This document shows, one piece after another, positions 7,791 through 15,169 of a stretch of DNA of 33,082 bases. The first letter of the stretch is position 1. Every line of letters starts with the position of its first letter. Source of the stretch: Candidatus Syntrophopropionicum ammoniitolerans (GTDB lineage: Bacteria > Bacillota > Desulfotomaculia > Desulfotomaculales > Pelotomaculaceae); contig JABMJD010000023.1 in NCBI GenBank assembly GCA_013201395.1, positions 1-33,082 of the forward strand. Reading direction: 5' to 3'. The notes under the pieces are model-generated. The model was not told where the DNA came from and searched no databases. It worked only from the letters and a program-made list of their open reading frames with translations. The position numbers and the translations under genes were made by a program.

Positions 7791-7838
7791 AAAAAACTAA
7801 AGGTTTTCAGTTTAGCACACTTATTGTCACTGAAAACC
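7791..7838 (-). terminator. Intrinsic terminator downstream of the candidate 6S RNA
   Basis: On the minus strand GGTTTTCAGT (7838-7829) pairs with ACTGAAAACC (7811-7802) across a 17-base loop and is followed by TTTAGTTTTTT. It could end the 6S RNA precursor and any transcript reading through from fic. Confidence 0.75.
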
Positions 7839-7861
7839 ACTGCCAACCGGGCCTATTAAGA

Positions 7862-8043
7862 CCCCACAAATGCCGTGCCCACCAAAAGTTTGAACCTGCT
7901 CTCACAGGTGGGTGCCTGCCTGGATGATTTATGTTCCCTCAACGATGAGGCCTGCAAGCCACATCCAGAGCAAATGCTCCCTCTTCTAATGTGTTGGATC
8001 AAAACTTCAGGGTAGACCACGTACACAGTAGGGCATTGATTAC
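7862..8043 (-). ncRNA. ssrS: Candidate 6S RNA (RNA polymerase-binding regulator)
   Basis: This intergenic stretch of about 180 bases folds on the minus strand into a long rod. AATGCC near the 5' end pairs with GGCATT near the 3' end; AAGTT-TGA-CC pairs with GG-TCA-AACTT further in; CTGGATG pairs with CATCCAG to close the apical part. Between the last two helices lies a large open bubble, with a small ACCTG/CAGGT hairpin on its 3' side. That plan (closing stem, central bubble mimicking an open promoter, apical stem) is the 6S RNA architecture. Position supports it: in B. subtilis the 6S gene bsrA lies between aspS and rarA. A promoter and a terminator bracket it. Ends are approximate, and the assignment rests on hand-folding and synteny. 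Confidence 0.62.
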
Positions 8044-8050
8044 TGCATTT

Positions 8051-8079
8051 ATGTTACCATAACAAAATAACTTTTACAA
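8051..8079 (-). promoter_or_regulatory. Putative promoter of the 6S RNA candidate
   Basis: TTGTAA (8079-8074) and TAACAT (8056-8051) on the minus strand are 17 bases apart, placing the start near 8043, at the base of the predicted closing stem. Both boxes are imperfect. Confidence 0.45.
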
Positions 8080-8144
8080 GTGTGCACCCGGCTCCGGACC
8101 AGTCAATATGTTACAGTTTTTTTCACCGGAAATTCCCTCCCCGG

Positions 8145-8846
8145 CTAATAGCAGATAATGCAATTATGATATAGAAAATCGTCCAGCAAAGAAAAATCCC
8201 CTTCATGATAGTATGCCGATAAACGCCTATTAAATTCCAGCAGATCTTTCTCCTTCACGGTAAATACACCCCGCCCCGCGGGGATGAGAATTTTATTGGC
8301 AATAAGCATACTGTTTCTCTTATTGCCATCCCAAAACAACTGGCTACGGGTGGCCCAAAGGAAAAAATAGATCGCCTGAGACGTCACTGTCGAGAGGCCT
8401 AAAATTCTGCCCAGTTCATCCTCTGCCTTTTTTTTAATGGGTATGGGCGGAACATAGGCGGTGCCAGAAATACCAACCCGGCCTGTCCTAAGTTCACCCC
8501 ACTCCAGGGCCTCGTTCCTAGAAACCTCCCCATGTATTTTGCATACATAGTCCAGTGTCAACGGTTTTTCTATGGTTCTAAACATAAGTCTCCATGCGTT
8601 GCGGAGATTCAGGATGCATTCAATATCATCGATACTCACCCCTGGAACATTAACCCCATTTAGGATGGTTTCAGTTTCGGGGAAGGTCACATTACAGCCT
8701 TCCAGCCTGGCTCCATTGTAAATATTCTCCACAATGATTTTCTTGGCCTGAAAAATATTTTCTTTGATAGACAGGCTGCATTTGTCGGGATAATCCAGAT
8801 ACACCCCAACCGGCCTCCTTTCCCCAAACCATGTTTGTTTCTGCAA
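8145..8846 (-). CDS. Fic-domain protein with altered active-site motif
   Basis: A Fic-family protein of about 233 residues. Fic enzymes with the motif HxFx(D/E)GN(G/K)R transfer AMP or similar groups to hydroxyl side chains. Here the motif reads SQLFWDGNKR: FxDGNKR is intact (171-177), but the position of the catalytic His is Gln169. Residues 44-50 (NGARLEG) resemble the N-terminal inhibitory (S/T)xxxE(G/N) motif of class II Fic proteins, again with a changed first residue. It may therefore lack classical AMPylation activity. The gene starts five bases after aspS stops, so it is likely the last gene of the hisS operon. TTG 8846 is weakly supported; GTG 8804, nine bases behind a perfect AGGAGG, is an equally good start. 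Confidence 0.85.
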   Translation of the reverse strand: MQKQTWFGERRPVGVYLDYPDKCSLSIKENIFQAKKIIVENIYNGARLEGCNVTFPETETILNGVNVPGVSIDDIECILNLRNAWRLMFRTIEKPLTLDYVCKIHGEVSRNEALEWGELRTGRVGISGTAYVPPIPIKKKAEDELGRILGLSTVTSQAIYFFLWATRSQLFWDGNKRNSMLIANKILIPAGRGVFTVKEKDLLEFNRRLSAYYHEGDFSLLDDFLYHNCIICY

Positions 8847-8851
8847 CCATG

Positions 8852-10648
8852 TTAGCGGCCTTGCTTGGGCTTTTTTAAATCTGTTTTAATATGTAGTTCC
8901 CGAAGCTGTTTGACGGCCACCGTGCCGGGCGCCTGGGTCATAAGGCAGGTAGCACTCTGGGTTTTAGGGAAGGCAATGACATCCCTAATTGTTTTCTTTC
9001 CTGCCAGCAGCATCAACAGGCGATCGAAGCCCAGGGCTATACCTCCATGAGGTGGTGTACCGTACTCAAAGGCTTCCAGCATAAAGCCGAATTTTTCTGC
9101 CGCTTCCGCGCTATCAATGCCAATTACGTTAAACATTTTTTCCTGGATGTCCCGGCGGTGGATACGAATACTGCCGCCGCCCACCTCCACCCCGTTAAGC
9201 ACCAGATCATAAGCCCTGGCCCGCACCTGCCCGGGGTTACTTTCCAACAATGGCAGGTCCTCCTCCAAAGGTGCGGTAAATGGATGGTGCATGGCCTGGT
9301 AACGCCCCTCCTCCGAATCATATTCCAACAGGGGAAAATCTACCACCCAAAGAAAATTGTAGAGGTTATCGGGGATTAAATCAAGATGCTGGGCCAGACG
9401 CTGCCGCAAAGCCCCCAGGGAAGCTGCCACCACATCGGGCTTATCGGCCACAAAGAGCAGCAGATCCCCTGGCTCGGCTTCCAGCCTGGCCATGATTTGG
9501 GCCAGCTCCTGCTCACTGAAGAATTTGCTGATCGCAGATTTGATACCTTCCTCGGTAACGATGAAGTAAGCCAGCCCCTTGGCCTGATAAATAGCCACAA
9601 AAGCAGTCAGGTCGTCAATTTCTTTCCTGCTTAGGGAAGCGCAACCTTTGGCATTGATACCCTTCACTTGCCCGCCGGCCCCGGCGACAGAGGCAAAAAC
9701 CTTAAAATCGCAGCCGGCAGCAATGTCGGTGATATCCTTTAGTTCCAGGCCAAAACGAGTATCCGGCTTGTCTGAGCCATAACGCTCCATGGCCTGCCGA
9801 TATGTCAGGCGCGGAAAATGGCCGGCCTTTTCCAAATCAATCGTCCGGCGGCACATATTTTTGACCAGGCCCTCCGTTAGCTCCAGTACACTATCCACGT
9901 CCGTGAAGGACATTTCGATATCGATCTGGGTAAATTCCGGCTGGCGGTCAGCCCGCAAATCTTCATCCCGAAAACAGCGCACAATCTGAAAATACTTGTC
10001 CAAACCTGCTACCATGAGAATTTGTTTAAAAAGTTGGGGCGACTGGGGCAGGGCATAAAATTTGCCCGGGTTTAGCCTGCTGGGTACCAGATAGTCCCTG
10101 GCTCCCTCCGGTGTACTTTTGGTTAGAACAGGTGTTTCGATTTCCAGAAAACCCATCTCATCCAGATAATCTCGGGCCGCCTTGGCCGCCTGGTGGCGGA
10201 GAACCAGCGCCTCCTGCATCTCCGGCCGGCGCAAATCCAGGTAGCGGTAACGCAGGCGCAGGTTTTCGTCTACGTCAATATCATCTTCAATATAAAAAGG
10301 CGGTGTTTTAGCTCTGTTCAGCACCAGCAATTCATGGGCCGTTATATCCACCTGCCCTGTTGGCAGGGTGGGATTGGCTGTTCCCTCGGGGCGTTTCCTG
10401 ACTGTCCCTGACACACACAAAACATATTCGCTACGCACACCTTCGGCCTTTTTGAAGGCTGCTTCTGCAAAGTCCGGGCTAAATACCACCTGAACCAGGC
10501 CGGTTCTGTCACGCAGGTCAATAAAAATCAAACCGCCGTGGTCACGCCGGGTTTGCACCCAGCCCATCAGCACCACCGGCTCACCCTCATTCTCCAGCCG
10601 CAGATTACCGCAGTAGTGGCTTCTTTTATTAGCGCCTAATAAATCCAT
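8852..10648 (-). CDS. aspS: Aspartyl-tRNA synthetase (bacterial type)
   Basis: A class II tRNA synthetase of 598 residues that charges tRNA with Asp. It has the N-terminal OB-fold anticodon-binding domain (about 1-110), the catalytic core with QSPQLFKQ (202-209) and motif 2 ([18 protein letters not shown], 226-243), the inserted GAD domain typical of bacterial enzymes (about 285-415), and motif 3 (GIALGFDRL) near 540. The OB fold reads RRDHGG, with His where discriminating enzymes such as that of E. coli have Leu. This is one determinant associated with non-discriminating AspRS, which also charges tRNA-Asn and needs GatCAB. The gene lies 40 bases after hisS, has GGAGG upstream, and shares the hisS T-box leader. 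Confidence 0.97.
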   Translation of the reverse strand: MDLLGANKRSHYCGNLRLENEGEPVVLMGWVQTRRDHGGLIFIDLRDRTGLVQVVFSPDFAEAAFKKAEGVRSEYVLCVSGTVRKRPEGTANPTLPTGQVDITAHELLVLNRAKTPPFYIEDDIDVDENLRLRYRYLDLRRPEMQEALVLRHQAAKAARDYLDEMGFLEIETPVLTKSTPEGARDYLVPSRLNPGKFYALPQSPQLFKQILMVAGLDKYFQIVRCFRDEDLRADRQPEFTQIDIEMSFTDVDSVLELTEGLVKNMCRRTIDLEKAGHFPRLTYRQAMERYGSDKPDTRFGLELKDITDIAAGCDFKVFASVAGAGGQVKGINAKGCASLSRKEIDDLTAFVAIYQAKGLAYFIVTEEGIKSAISKFFSEQELAQIMARLEAEPGDLLLFVADKPDVVAASLGALRQRLAQHLDLIPDNLYNFLWVVDFPLLEYDSEEGRYQAMHHPFTAPLEEDLPLLESNPGQVRARAYDLVLNGVEVGGGSIRIHRRDIQEKMFNVIGIDSAEAAEKFGFMLEAFEYGTPPHGGIALGFDRLLMLLAGKKTIRDVIAFPKTQSATCLMTQAPGTVAVKQLRELHIKTDLKKPKQGR

Positions 10649-10688
10649 ATAAAGTTGGTCCTCCTTCTAAAAATAATACCCAATTCCG

Positions 10689-11954
10689 TTATGAGATATC
10701 ATGAGCGGCCAAATATGCGGCTATGGAATCTAACCTGATATCTTCCTGCTTGCCGGTGTTCATATCCCGTATCGGGGCAGTACCCCGGGCCAGTTCTTCC
10801 GCACCAATAATCACTACAAAATGGGCACCGCACTTCCCGGCATATTTCATCTGGGCCCGCAGGCTGCGTCCCAGATAATCCTTGTCCGCAGAAATACCGG
10901 CAGCACGCAAGCTAAACAATAATTTGTAGGCCGTATCCGCAACTTCACTCCCCGCCGTGACCACAAACACATCGCATTTGGCCGGGGCCCCCACAATAAT
11001 CCCCTGTCCCTTCATGGTCAGCAGAATCCGCTCCAGGCCCAGGGCGTAGCCCACACCAGGAACAGAAGGCCCACCCAGGATCTCAATCAATCCATTATAA
11101 CGGCCTCCGCCGCCAATAGAACTCTGAGCGCCGATATCCCTGGCCATAATTTCAAAGGCCGTATGGGTGTAGTAATCCAGCCCCCGGACCAGCCGCTTGT
11201 TGATTACATAAGCAACATCTAACAGATCAAGATGCCTCTTCACCTGGGCAAAATGGTCCGCACACTCCGGGCACAAGCAATCCAGGGTTGATGGAGCATC
11301 CTGGGCAGCTTTCGCACAACGTTGTTCCTTGCAGTCCAGAATGCGCAAGGGATTTTTCTCAAACCTGCTTTGGCAATTCCGGCAAAGTTCACCCAGCCGG
11401 GGCCGGAAATATTCCTTTAATTTTTGTCTCTGCACCGGCCGGCATACCCCACAACCAACACTGTTAATATGCAGCTCCAGGTTCTGCAAACCCAGTCTTT
11501 TGTAAAAATCCATCCCCATAGCGATCACTTCACTGTCCACAGCCGGATCGTTGGTACCAAAAACCTCCACCCCCACCTGGTGAAACTGCCGAAAACGACC
11601 GGCCTGGGGCCGATCATAGCGAAACATCGGCCCGCTATAAAAAAGCTTTACCGGCTGGGGCCCGGCATGAAACTTGTTTTCCAGATAGGCTCTTACTGAC
11701 GGGGCAGTGTTTTCCGGCCGCAAGGTAATACTGCGGCCACCCCGATCTGTGAAGGTGTACATTTCTTTCTCCACTATATCGGTGGTATCACCAACACCCC
11801 GCTGGAACAACTCAGTGTGTTCAAATATAGGTGTGCGGATTTCGCTATAACCATACTGGGTGCAAATCTTAGCAAATTGTTCCTCTACCCAGCGCCATTC
11901 TTCCACTTCCCCCGGAATAATGTCGTTGGTGCCGCGAGGGCGCGTTGTAAGCAT
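10689..11954 (-). CDS. hisS: Histidyl-tRNA synthetase
   Basis: A class II synthetase of 421 residues. Start at ATG 11954 (MLTTRPRGTND), which matches the family and has GGAGGG ten bases upstream; the frame upstream of it runs into the T-box terminator and is not translated. Motif 2 appears as YSGPMFRYDRPQAGRFRQFHQ in parts, and the histidine-specific motifs are LVRGLDYYTHTAFEI and GGGRYNGL. The C-terminal anticodon-binding domain runs from about CDVFVVTAGSE to the end. RPENTAP replaces the usual RPEGTAP. It is the first gene of the hisS-aspS-fic unit and is controlled by the T-box leader immediately upstream. Confidence 0.97.
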   Translation of the reverse strand: MLTTRPRGTNDIIPGEVEEWRWVEEQFAKICTQYGYSEIRTPIFEHTELFQRGVGDTTDIVEKEMYTFTDRGGRSITLRPENTAPSVRAYLENKFHAGPQPVKLFYSGPMFRYDRPQAGRFRQFHQVGVEVFGTNDPAVDSEVIAMGMDFYKRLGLQNLELHINSVGCGVCRPVQRQKLKEYFRPRLGELCRNCQSRFEKNPLRILDCKEQRCAKAAQDAPSTLDCLCPECADHFAQVKRHLDLLDVAYVINKRLVRGLDYYTHTAFEIMARDIGAQSSIGGGGRYNGLIEILGGPSVPGVGYALGLERILLTMKGQGIIVGAPAKCDVFVVTAGSEVADTAYKLLFSLRAAGISADKDYLGRSLRAQMKYAGKCGAHFVVIIGAEELARGTAPIRDMNTGKQEDIRLDSIAAYLAAHDIS

Positions 11955-11975
11955 CAGAATAAAACCCTCCTTTAT

Positions 11976-12256
11976 AAAAAACAAAAACCCGGGCCATGCC
12001 TTCAGCACAGCCAGGGACGGGTATCACTACCCGCGGTGCCACCCTTTTTTGGAAAAACAGTGTTTTTCCCTTGATGCCCTTAACGGGGGCCACCGGGCCG
12101 GCCTACTAGTATTGATCATTACTTTCGGGGGCCGCTCCTGGGTGTTTTTCAACGCCTGTCTATGAGAAAGGCTTTCAGTCCAGGCCTTCCCTCCCTGCCA
12201 TATATCAAATGCATTTACTTTTCCCAGTCATCACTTTTTAAAATAGTAGAACTCTG
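11976..12256 (-). promoter_or_regulatory. T-box riboswitch of the hisS-aspS operon
   Basis: On the minus strand the leader contains the T-box signature AGGGTGGCACCGCGG (12045-12031), which pairs with the NCCA end of uncharged tRNA. It has a GTGATGA kink-turn element and the stem I stretch GACTGAAAGCCTTTC, and a nine-pair stem III at 12051-12069. A CAC histidine triplet (12144-12142) sits just before the CCCAG that closes stem I against CTGGG and is the likely specifier. A terminator with a CCCGGG-containing 3' arm and the run TTTTTGTTTTTT (11987-11976) follows the antiterminator. Uncharged tRNA-His should favour readthrough into hisS. Confidence 0.9.
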
Positions 12257-12262
12257 ACCATC

Positions 12263-12291
12263 ATTCTATGAAAAAATTGTTTTTTTGTCAA
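12263..12291 (-). promoter_or_regulatory. SigA-type promoter of the hisS operon
   Basis: TTGACA (12291-12286) and TAGAAT (12268-12263) are 17 bases apart on the minus strand and place the start near 12256, at the beginning of the T-box leader. Confidence 0.82.
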
Positions 12292-12350
12292 TTCGTTGCG
12301 AACAAAAAAGATACACCGCTAGAGAAACCTGGATTAAGGCCGGCCGGCAA

Positions 12351-12359
12351 TGGTATAAT
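12351..12359 (+). promoter_or_regulatory. Extended -10 promoter for the DUF896 gene
   Basis: TGG followed by a perfect TATAAT (12354-12359) forms an extended -10 element. No good -35 box is seen at the expected distance. It lies 24 bases before the ATG and is divergent from the hisS promoter. Confidence 0.6.
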
Positions 12360-12382
12360 ATTGGGCGTGAGGTGAACTAGCC

Positions 12383-12622
12383 ATGATCACAAAAGAGCTG
12401 CTAGAACGAATTAACGCCCTGGCCCGCAAGCAAAGAGAAAATGGACTTACAGACGAAGAAAAAGAAGAACAAAGCCGACTGCGCCAGACCTACCTGGCAG
12501 GTATCCGCTCCCAGGTCATTGGGTCCCTGGAGGCAGCAGGCTACAAACCAAAAGCTGCTAAACCAAAAAAAGCCCCACACGACAGCACTTGCGATTGTTC
12601 CGACTGCAGGTATAAGCATTAA
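12383..12622 (+). CDS. DUF896 (YnzC-like) small protein with cysteine tail
   Basis: A 79-residue protein whose first 55 residues (ITKELLERINALARKQ, GLTDEEKEEQSRLRQTYL) match the DUF896/YnzC family of short helical-hairpin proteins. In B. subtilis one member belongs to the SOS-induced yneA operon; the function is unresolved. The C-terminal part here is a Lys/Pro/Ala linker and then CDCSDCRYKH (Cys70, 72, 75), which could bind a metal. GAGGTG precedes the start. The HAD gene begins seven bases after its stop, so the two are probably co-transcribed. Confidence 0.88.
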   Translation: MITKELLERINALARKQRENGLTDEEKEEQSRLRQTYLAGIRSQVIGSLEAAGYKPKAAKPKKAPHDSTCDCSDCRYKH

Positions 12623-12628
12623 AGGCAG

Positions 12629-13345
12629 GTGTTACCAATAATTATCAAAGCCGTTTTTTTTGATTTGGACGGGACACTAATCCACATGAACATGAAGGAG
12701 TTTTTAGACCAGTATGTCAAAGCCCTGGTCAGGAGCATGAAAAGGGTTATGCCGCAGGACCAGGTACAGCAGGCCATCCAACGGGCTATAACTGCCCTCA
12801 TGACCAAAAACAACTCTACCAAAACCAACGAGGAAACCTTCATGGAGCATTTTTCGTTGGGCACCAACTTCACCCAGCAAGATTTGTTGTTTGCCTTTGA
12901 CAACTTTTATAATAGTGAATATAAGGATTTAAGAGCCTACACTAAACCACACCCAATAGCAAAAAAGGTTGTAAATCAGTTAGCCGGGTGGGGTTACCGC
13001 CTGATACTGGCCACAAACCCTCTTTACCCACGCCATGCTATTTTAGAACGCATGAAGTGGGCAGGTGTTGATAACGCCCCCTGGGAACTAATCACAACCT
13101 ATGAAGATTATCACTATTGCAAGCCAAATCCAGGCTTTTTTGCCGAGCTCCTGGCCAAAATAGGCCTCACCGGGGCCCAGGCCCTAATGGTAGGCAACAA
13201 CACAAATGAAGACCTCAGCGCATCGGCCCTGGGCATCAGAACCTATCTGGCCACCGACAACCTGATCGACAGGGGAAACTCAGCATATAAGCCGGATTTC
13301 AAGGGAAAGCTGGCGGATCTGCCCGCCTGTCTCACGCAGATCTAG
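12629..13345 (+). CDS. HAD-superfamily hydrolase
   Basis: A 238-residue haloacid dehalogenase-type phosphatase. Motif I is FFDLDGTL, with nucleophile Asp12 and Asp14; a helical cap occupies about residues 18-105; motif II is ATNP (128-131); motif III Lys lies in YCKPNP (Lys165); motif IV is GNNTNED (189-195). All catalytic positions are present, so it is probably active on a small phosphorylated compound, but the substrate is unknown. The GTG start is very close to the upstream stop, and its ribosome-binding site (AAAGG) overlaps the preceding stop codon. It is convergent with the first metallo-beta-lactamase-fold gene. Confidence 0.87.
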   Translation: MLPIIIKAVFFDLDGTLIHMNMKEFLDQYVKALVRSMKRVMPQDQVQQAIQRAITALMTKNNSTKTNEETFMEHFSLGTNFTQQDLLFAFDNFYNSEYKDLRAYTKPHPIAKKVVNQLAGWGYRLILATNPLYPRHAILERMKWAGVDNAPWELITTYEDYHYCKPNPGFFAELLAKIGLTGAQALMVGNNTNEDLSASALGIRTYLATDNLIDRGNSAYKPDFKGKLADLPACLTQI

Positions 13346-13365
13346 CAGCGCCTGCCAGGGTGTAA

Positions 13366-13998
13366 CTACAATTCTGTTTCAAGCATTATTAGTATGGGGT
13401 TGTTTTTCTCCTCGTCACCTAAAACTGAACCAGGGCCATGACCGGGGTATATTTTGGTTTCCGGTGGGAACACCAGCACCCTATTTTTAATGGATTCCAT
13501 CAATTGGTCAAATTCATCCGGGCCATCCACATACCCTATGGAACCAGCAAAGATGGTGTCCCCCGTAAAGAGAATATCCTGCGCTGCCTTTAAGCAAATG
13601 CTGCCTTTGGTGTGGCCAGGCGTGTGGATAACCTCTAACGTCAATTTGCCCACCTCTATTTTGTCGCCATCTTGCAGCGAGCGGTCGGTCGCAATTTCAT
13701 TGGACCGAAAAGTGTCACTGTTTGATAGTTCCTGAATGGCCTCATCCATTAGCTCAACATCATCCGCGTGAAGCATCAGGGGTGCGTTGGTACCCCTTTT
13801 AACTTCTTCTAGACCACCCACATGATCAATATGGCCGTGGGTGAGGACAATGGCTTTAATATCCAGGCCCAACTCCTTAACCTTTTTTAGTATCGTATCA
13901 CCAGCAGCAGCTGGATCCAAAATAATACCTTTTTTGGTTTCTTTGCAACCAATAATGTAACAGTTTGTCGTTTCTAATAATAATGTCCGTATAATCAC
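13366..13998 (-). CDS. Metallo-beta-lactamase-fold hydrolase (glyoxalase II-like), paralogue 1
   Basis: A 210-residue single-domain metallo-hydrolase of the YqgX/GloB-like group. The metal ligands are intact: THGHIDHVG (HxHxDH), HTPGHTKG, FTGDTIF and YPGHGP. YqgX-type proteins hydrolyse thioesters such as S-lactoyl derivatives; that function is inferred. The start is GTG 13998 with GGAGG 12 bases upstream. It lies 56 bases downstream of a paralogue of nearly the same length, with about half of the residues identical by eye. It differs in the loop after GSIG (YVDGPDEFDQ instead of RSDFPGGNHAQ), so substrate preference may have shifted. Confidence 0.9.
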   Translation of the reverse strand: MIIRTLLLETTNCYIIGCKETKKGIILDPAAAGDTILKKVKELGLDIKAIVLTHGHIDHVGGLEEVKRGTNAPLMLHADDVELMDEAIQELSNSDTFRSNEIATDRSLQDGDKIEVGKLTLEVIHTPGHTKGSICLKAAQDILFTGDTIFAGSIGYVDGPDEFDQLMESIKNRVLVFPPETKIYPGHGPGSVLGDEEKNNPILIMLETEL

Positions 13999-14054
13999 CC
14001 TTAGTAGGTACCTCCATTTGCTAGTCTTTTATTGTCCCCCTTAAAGGGTTATTC

Positions 14055-14678
14055 TTATCTAAGAAATGGGTTGAATCTTCTTTCTTCACCAATAGTTGAA
14101 CTGGGGCCGTGACCGGGGAAAACCTTGGTCTCATCGGGGAACACCAGCAGCCGCGTTTTTATTGAGGAAATAAGCTGGGCGTGATTTCCACCGGGGAAAT
14201 CAGAACGTCCAATAGAGCCGGCAAATAGTGTGTCTCCCGTAATCAGGATCTCGGGTGAAACCTTGATGCTGATACCACCTCTGGTATGGCCCGGTGTGTG
14301 GAGCACATCCAGTGTGATTTGGCCTATTTTAATCTTGTCGTTATCCTCCAAGAGACGATCCGCCGCTTTTGTAGCTAATTTCGAGCCCACATAAACGGAC
14401 AGATTTTGGCAGGAGTCTGTCAACTGATCGGCATCTTCGGCATGGATCATCACCTGGGCGCCGGTTGCGTCCCGTACCTCCGCCAGGGCCCCAATATGAT
14501 CAATATGACCATGGGTAAGGATAACAGCAACGATTTTCAGGTCCAGATCTTCTACCTTTTTTAATATCCGCCGCGCATCTGCGCCTGGATCGACAATAGC
14601 GCCCTCCCTGGTTTTCTCACAGCCGATGATGTAGCAGTTTGAGTCCATCATGCCTACTGATAATCCTCGAAAAATCAT
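14055..14678 (-). CDS. Metallo-beta-lactamase-fold hydrolase (glyoxalase II-like), paralogue 2
   Basis: A 207-residue enzyme of the same group as its downstream neighbour. The start at ATG 14678 (MIFRGLSVGMMDSNCYIIG) has GGAGG 12 bases upstream; a longer frame to 14723 would overlap dtd and lacks family similarity. Ligand motifs are THGHIDHIG, HTPGHTRG, ITGDTLF and FPGHGP. The loop GSIGRSDFPGG is the form usual in the family, so this copy is closer to the ancestral type. It follows dtd by 22 bases in the recJ-apt-relA-dtd transcription unit. Confidence 0.92.
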   Translation of the reverse strand: MIFRGLSVGMMDSNCYIIGCEKTREGAIVDPGADARRILKKVEDLDLKIVAVILTHGHIDHIGALAEVRDATGAQVMIHAEDADQLTDSCQNLSVYVGSKLATKAADRLLEDNDKIKIGQITLDVLHTPGHTRGGISIKVSPEILITGDTLFAGSIGRSDFPGGNHAQLISSIKTRLLVFPDETKVFPGHGPSSTIGEERRFNPFLR

Positions 14679-14700
14679 TGGTTCACCAAACCTCCGTTTG

Positions 14701-15150
14701 TTAAAAATATTTTTCGCTGTCAAGCAACAGGGTGACCGGCCCGTCGTTGATGATTTCTACCTCCATATGCTCTTGAAAACACCCGGTGGATACCTCTAAA
14801 CCTTGTTTTTTTAGTTCCTTAATAAAGATATTATAAAGAGCACGTGCCTTTTCCGGTGATGCAGCAGTAGAAAAGCTGGGCCGTCTTCCCTTGCGGCAGT
14901 CACCATAAAGTGTAAACTGGGATACTGCCAGCACCTGCCCACTTTTTTCCGAAATAGAAAGGTTCATCTTCCCTGCTTCATCTGCAAACAAACGTAGGTG
15001 AGCAATTTTTTCGGCCAGGTAGGTAGCGTCATCAATGGTATCATCCCGGCCCACACCGAGTAGTACCACCAGCCCGCAATCTATTTCGCCCACTGTTCTA
15101 CCTGCAACCCTTACCGCACCACGACGGACTCTCTGCACCACCGACCGCAA
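14701..15150 (-). CDS. dtd: D-aminoacyl-tRNA deacylase
   Basis: A 149-residue Dtd that removes D-amino acids (and Gly) mischarged onto tRNA. The start is TTG 15150 ([13 protein letters not shown]), supported by GGAGG nine bases upstream and by exact agreement with the family's N-terminus. Catalytic motifs are SQFTLYGD and the C-terminal NDGPVTLLL with the conserved Gly-Pro that enforces chiral selection. relA ends 19 bases upstream; pairing of relA and dtd is common in Firmicutes. Confidence 0.96.
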   Translation of the reverse strand: MRSVVQRVRRGAVRVAGRTVGEIDCGLVVLLGVGRDDTIDDATYLAEKIAHLRLFADEAGKMNLSISEKSGQVLAVSQFTLYGDCRKGRRPSFSTAASPEKARALYNIFIKELKKQGLEVSTGCFQEHMEVEIINDGPVTLLLDSEKYF

Positions 15151-15169
15151 ACGCTATACACCTCCCTAT

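Noticed and set aside
8119-8142. Terminator after fic
   Set aside because: The CCGG-containing stem is weak, and the homopolymer run is A, not T, on the transcribed strand.
11955-12093. Coding frames overlapping the hisS leader
   Set aside because: The stretch is the T-box antiterminator/terminator; any apparent peptide is incidental.
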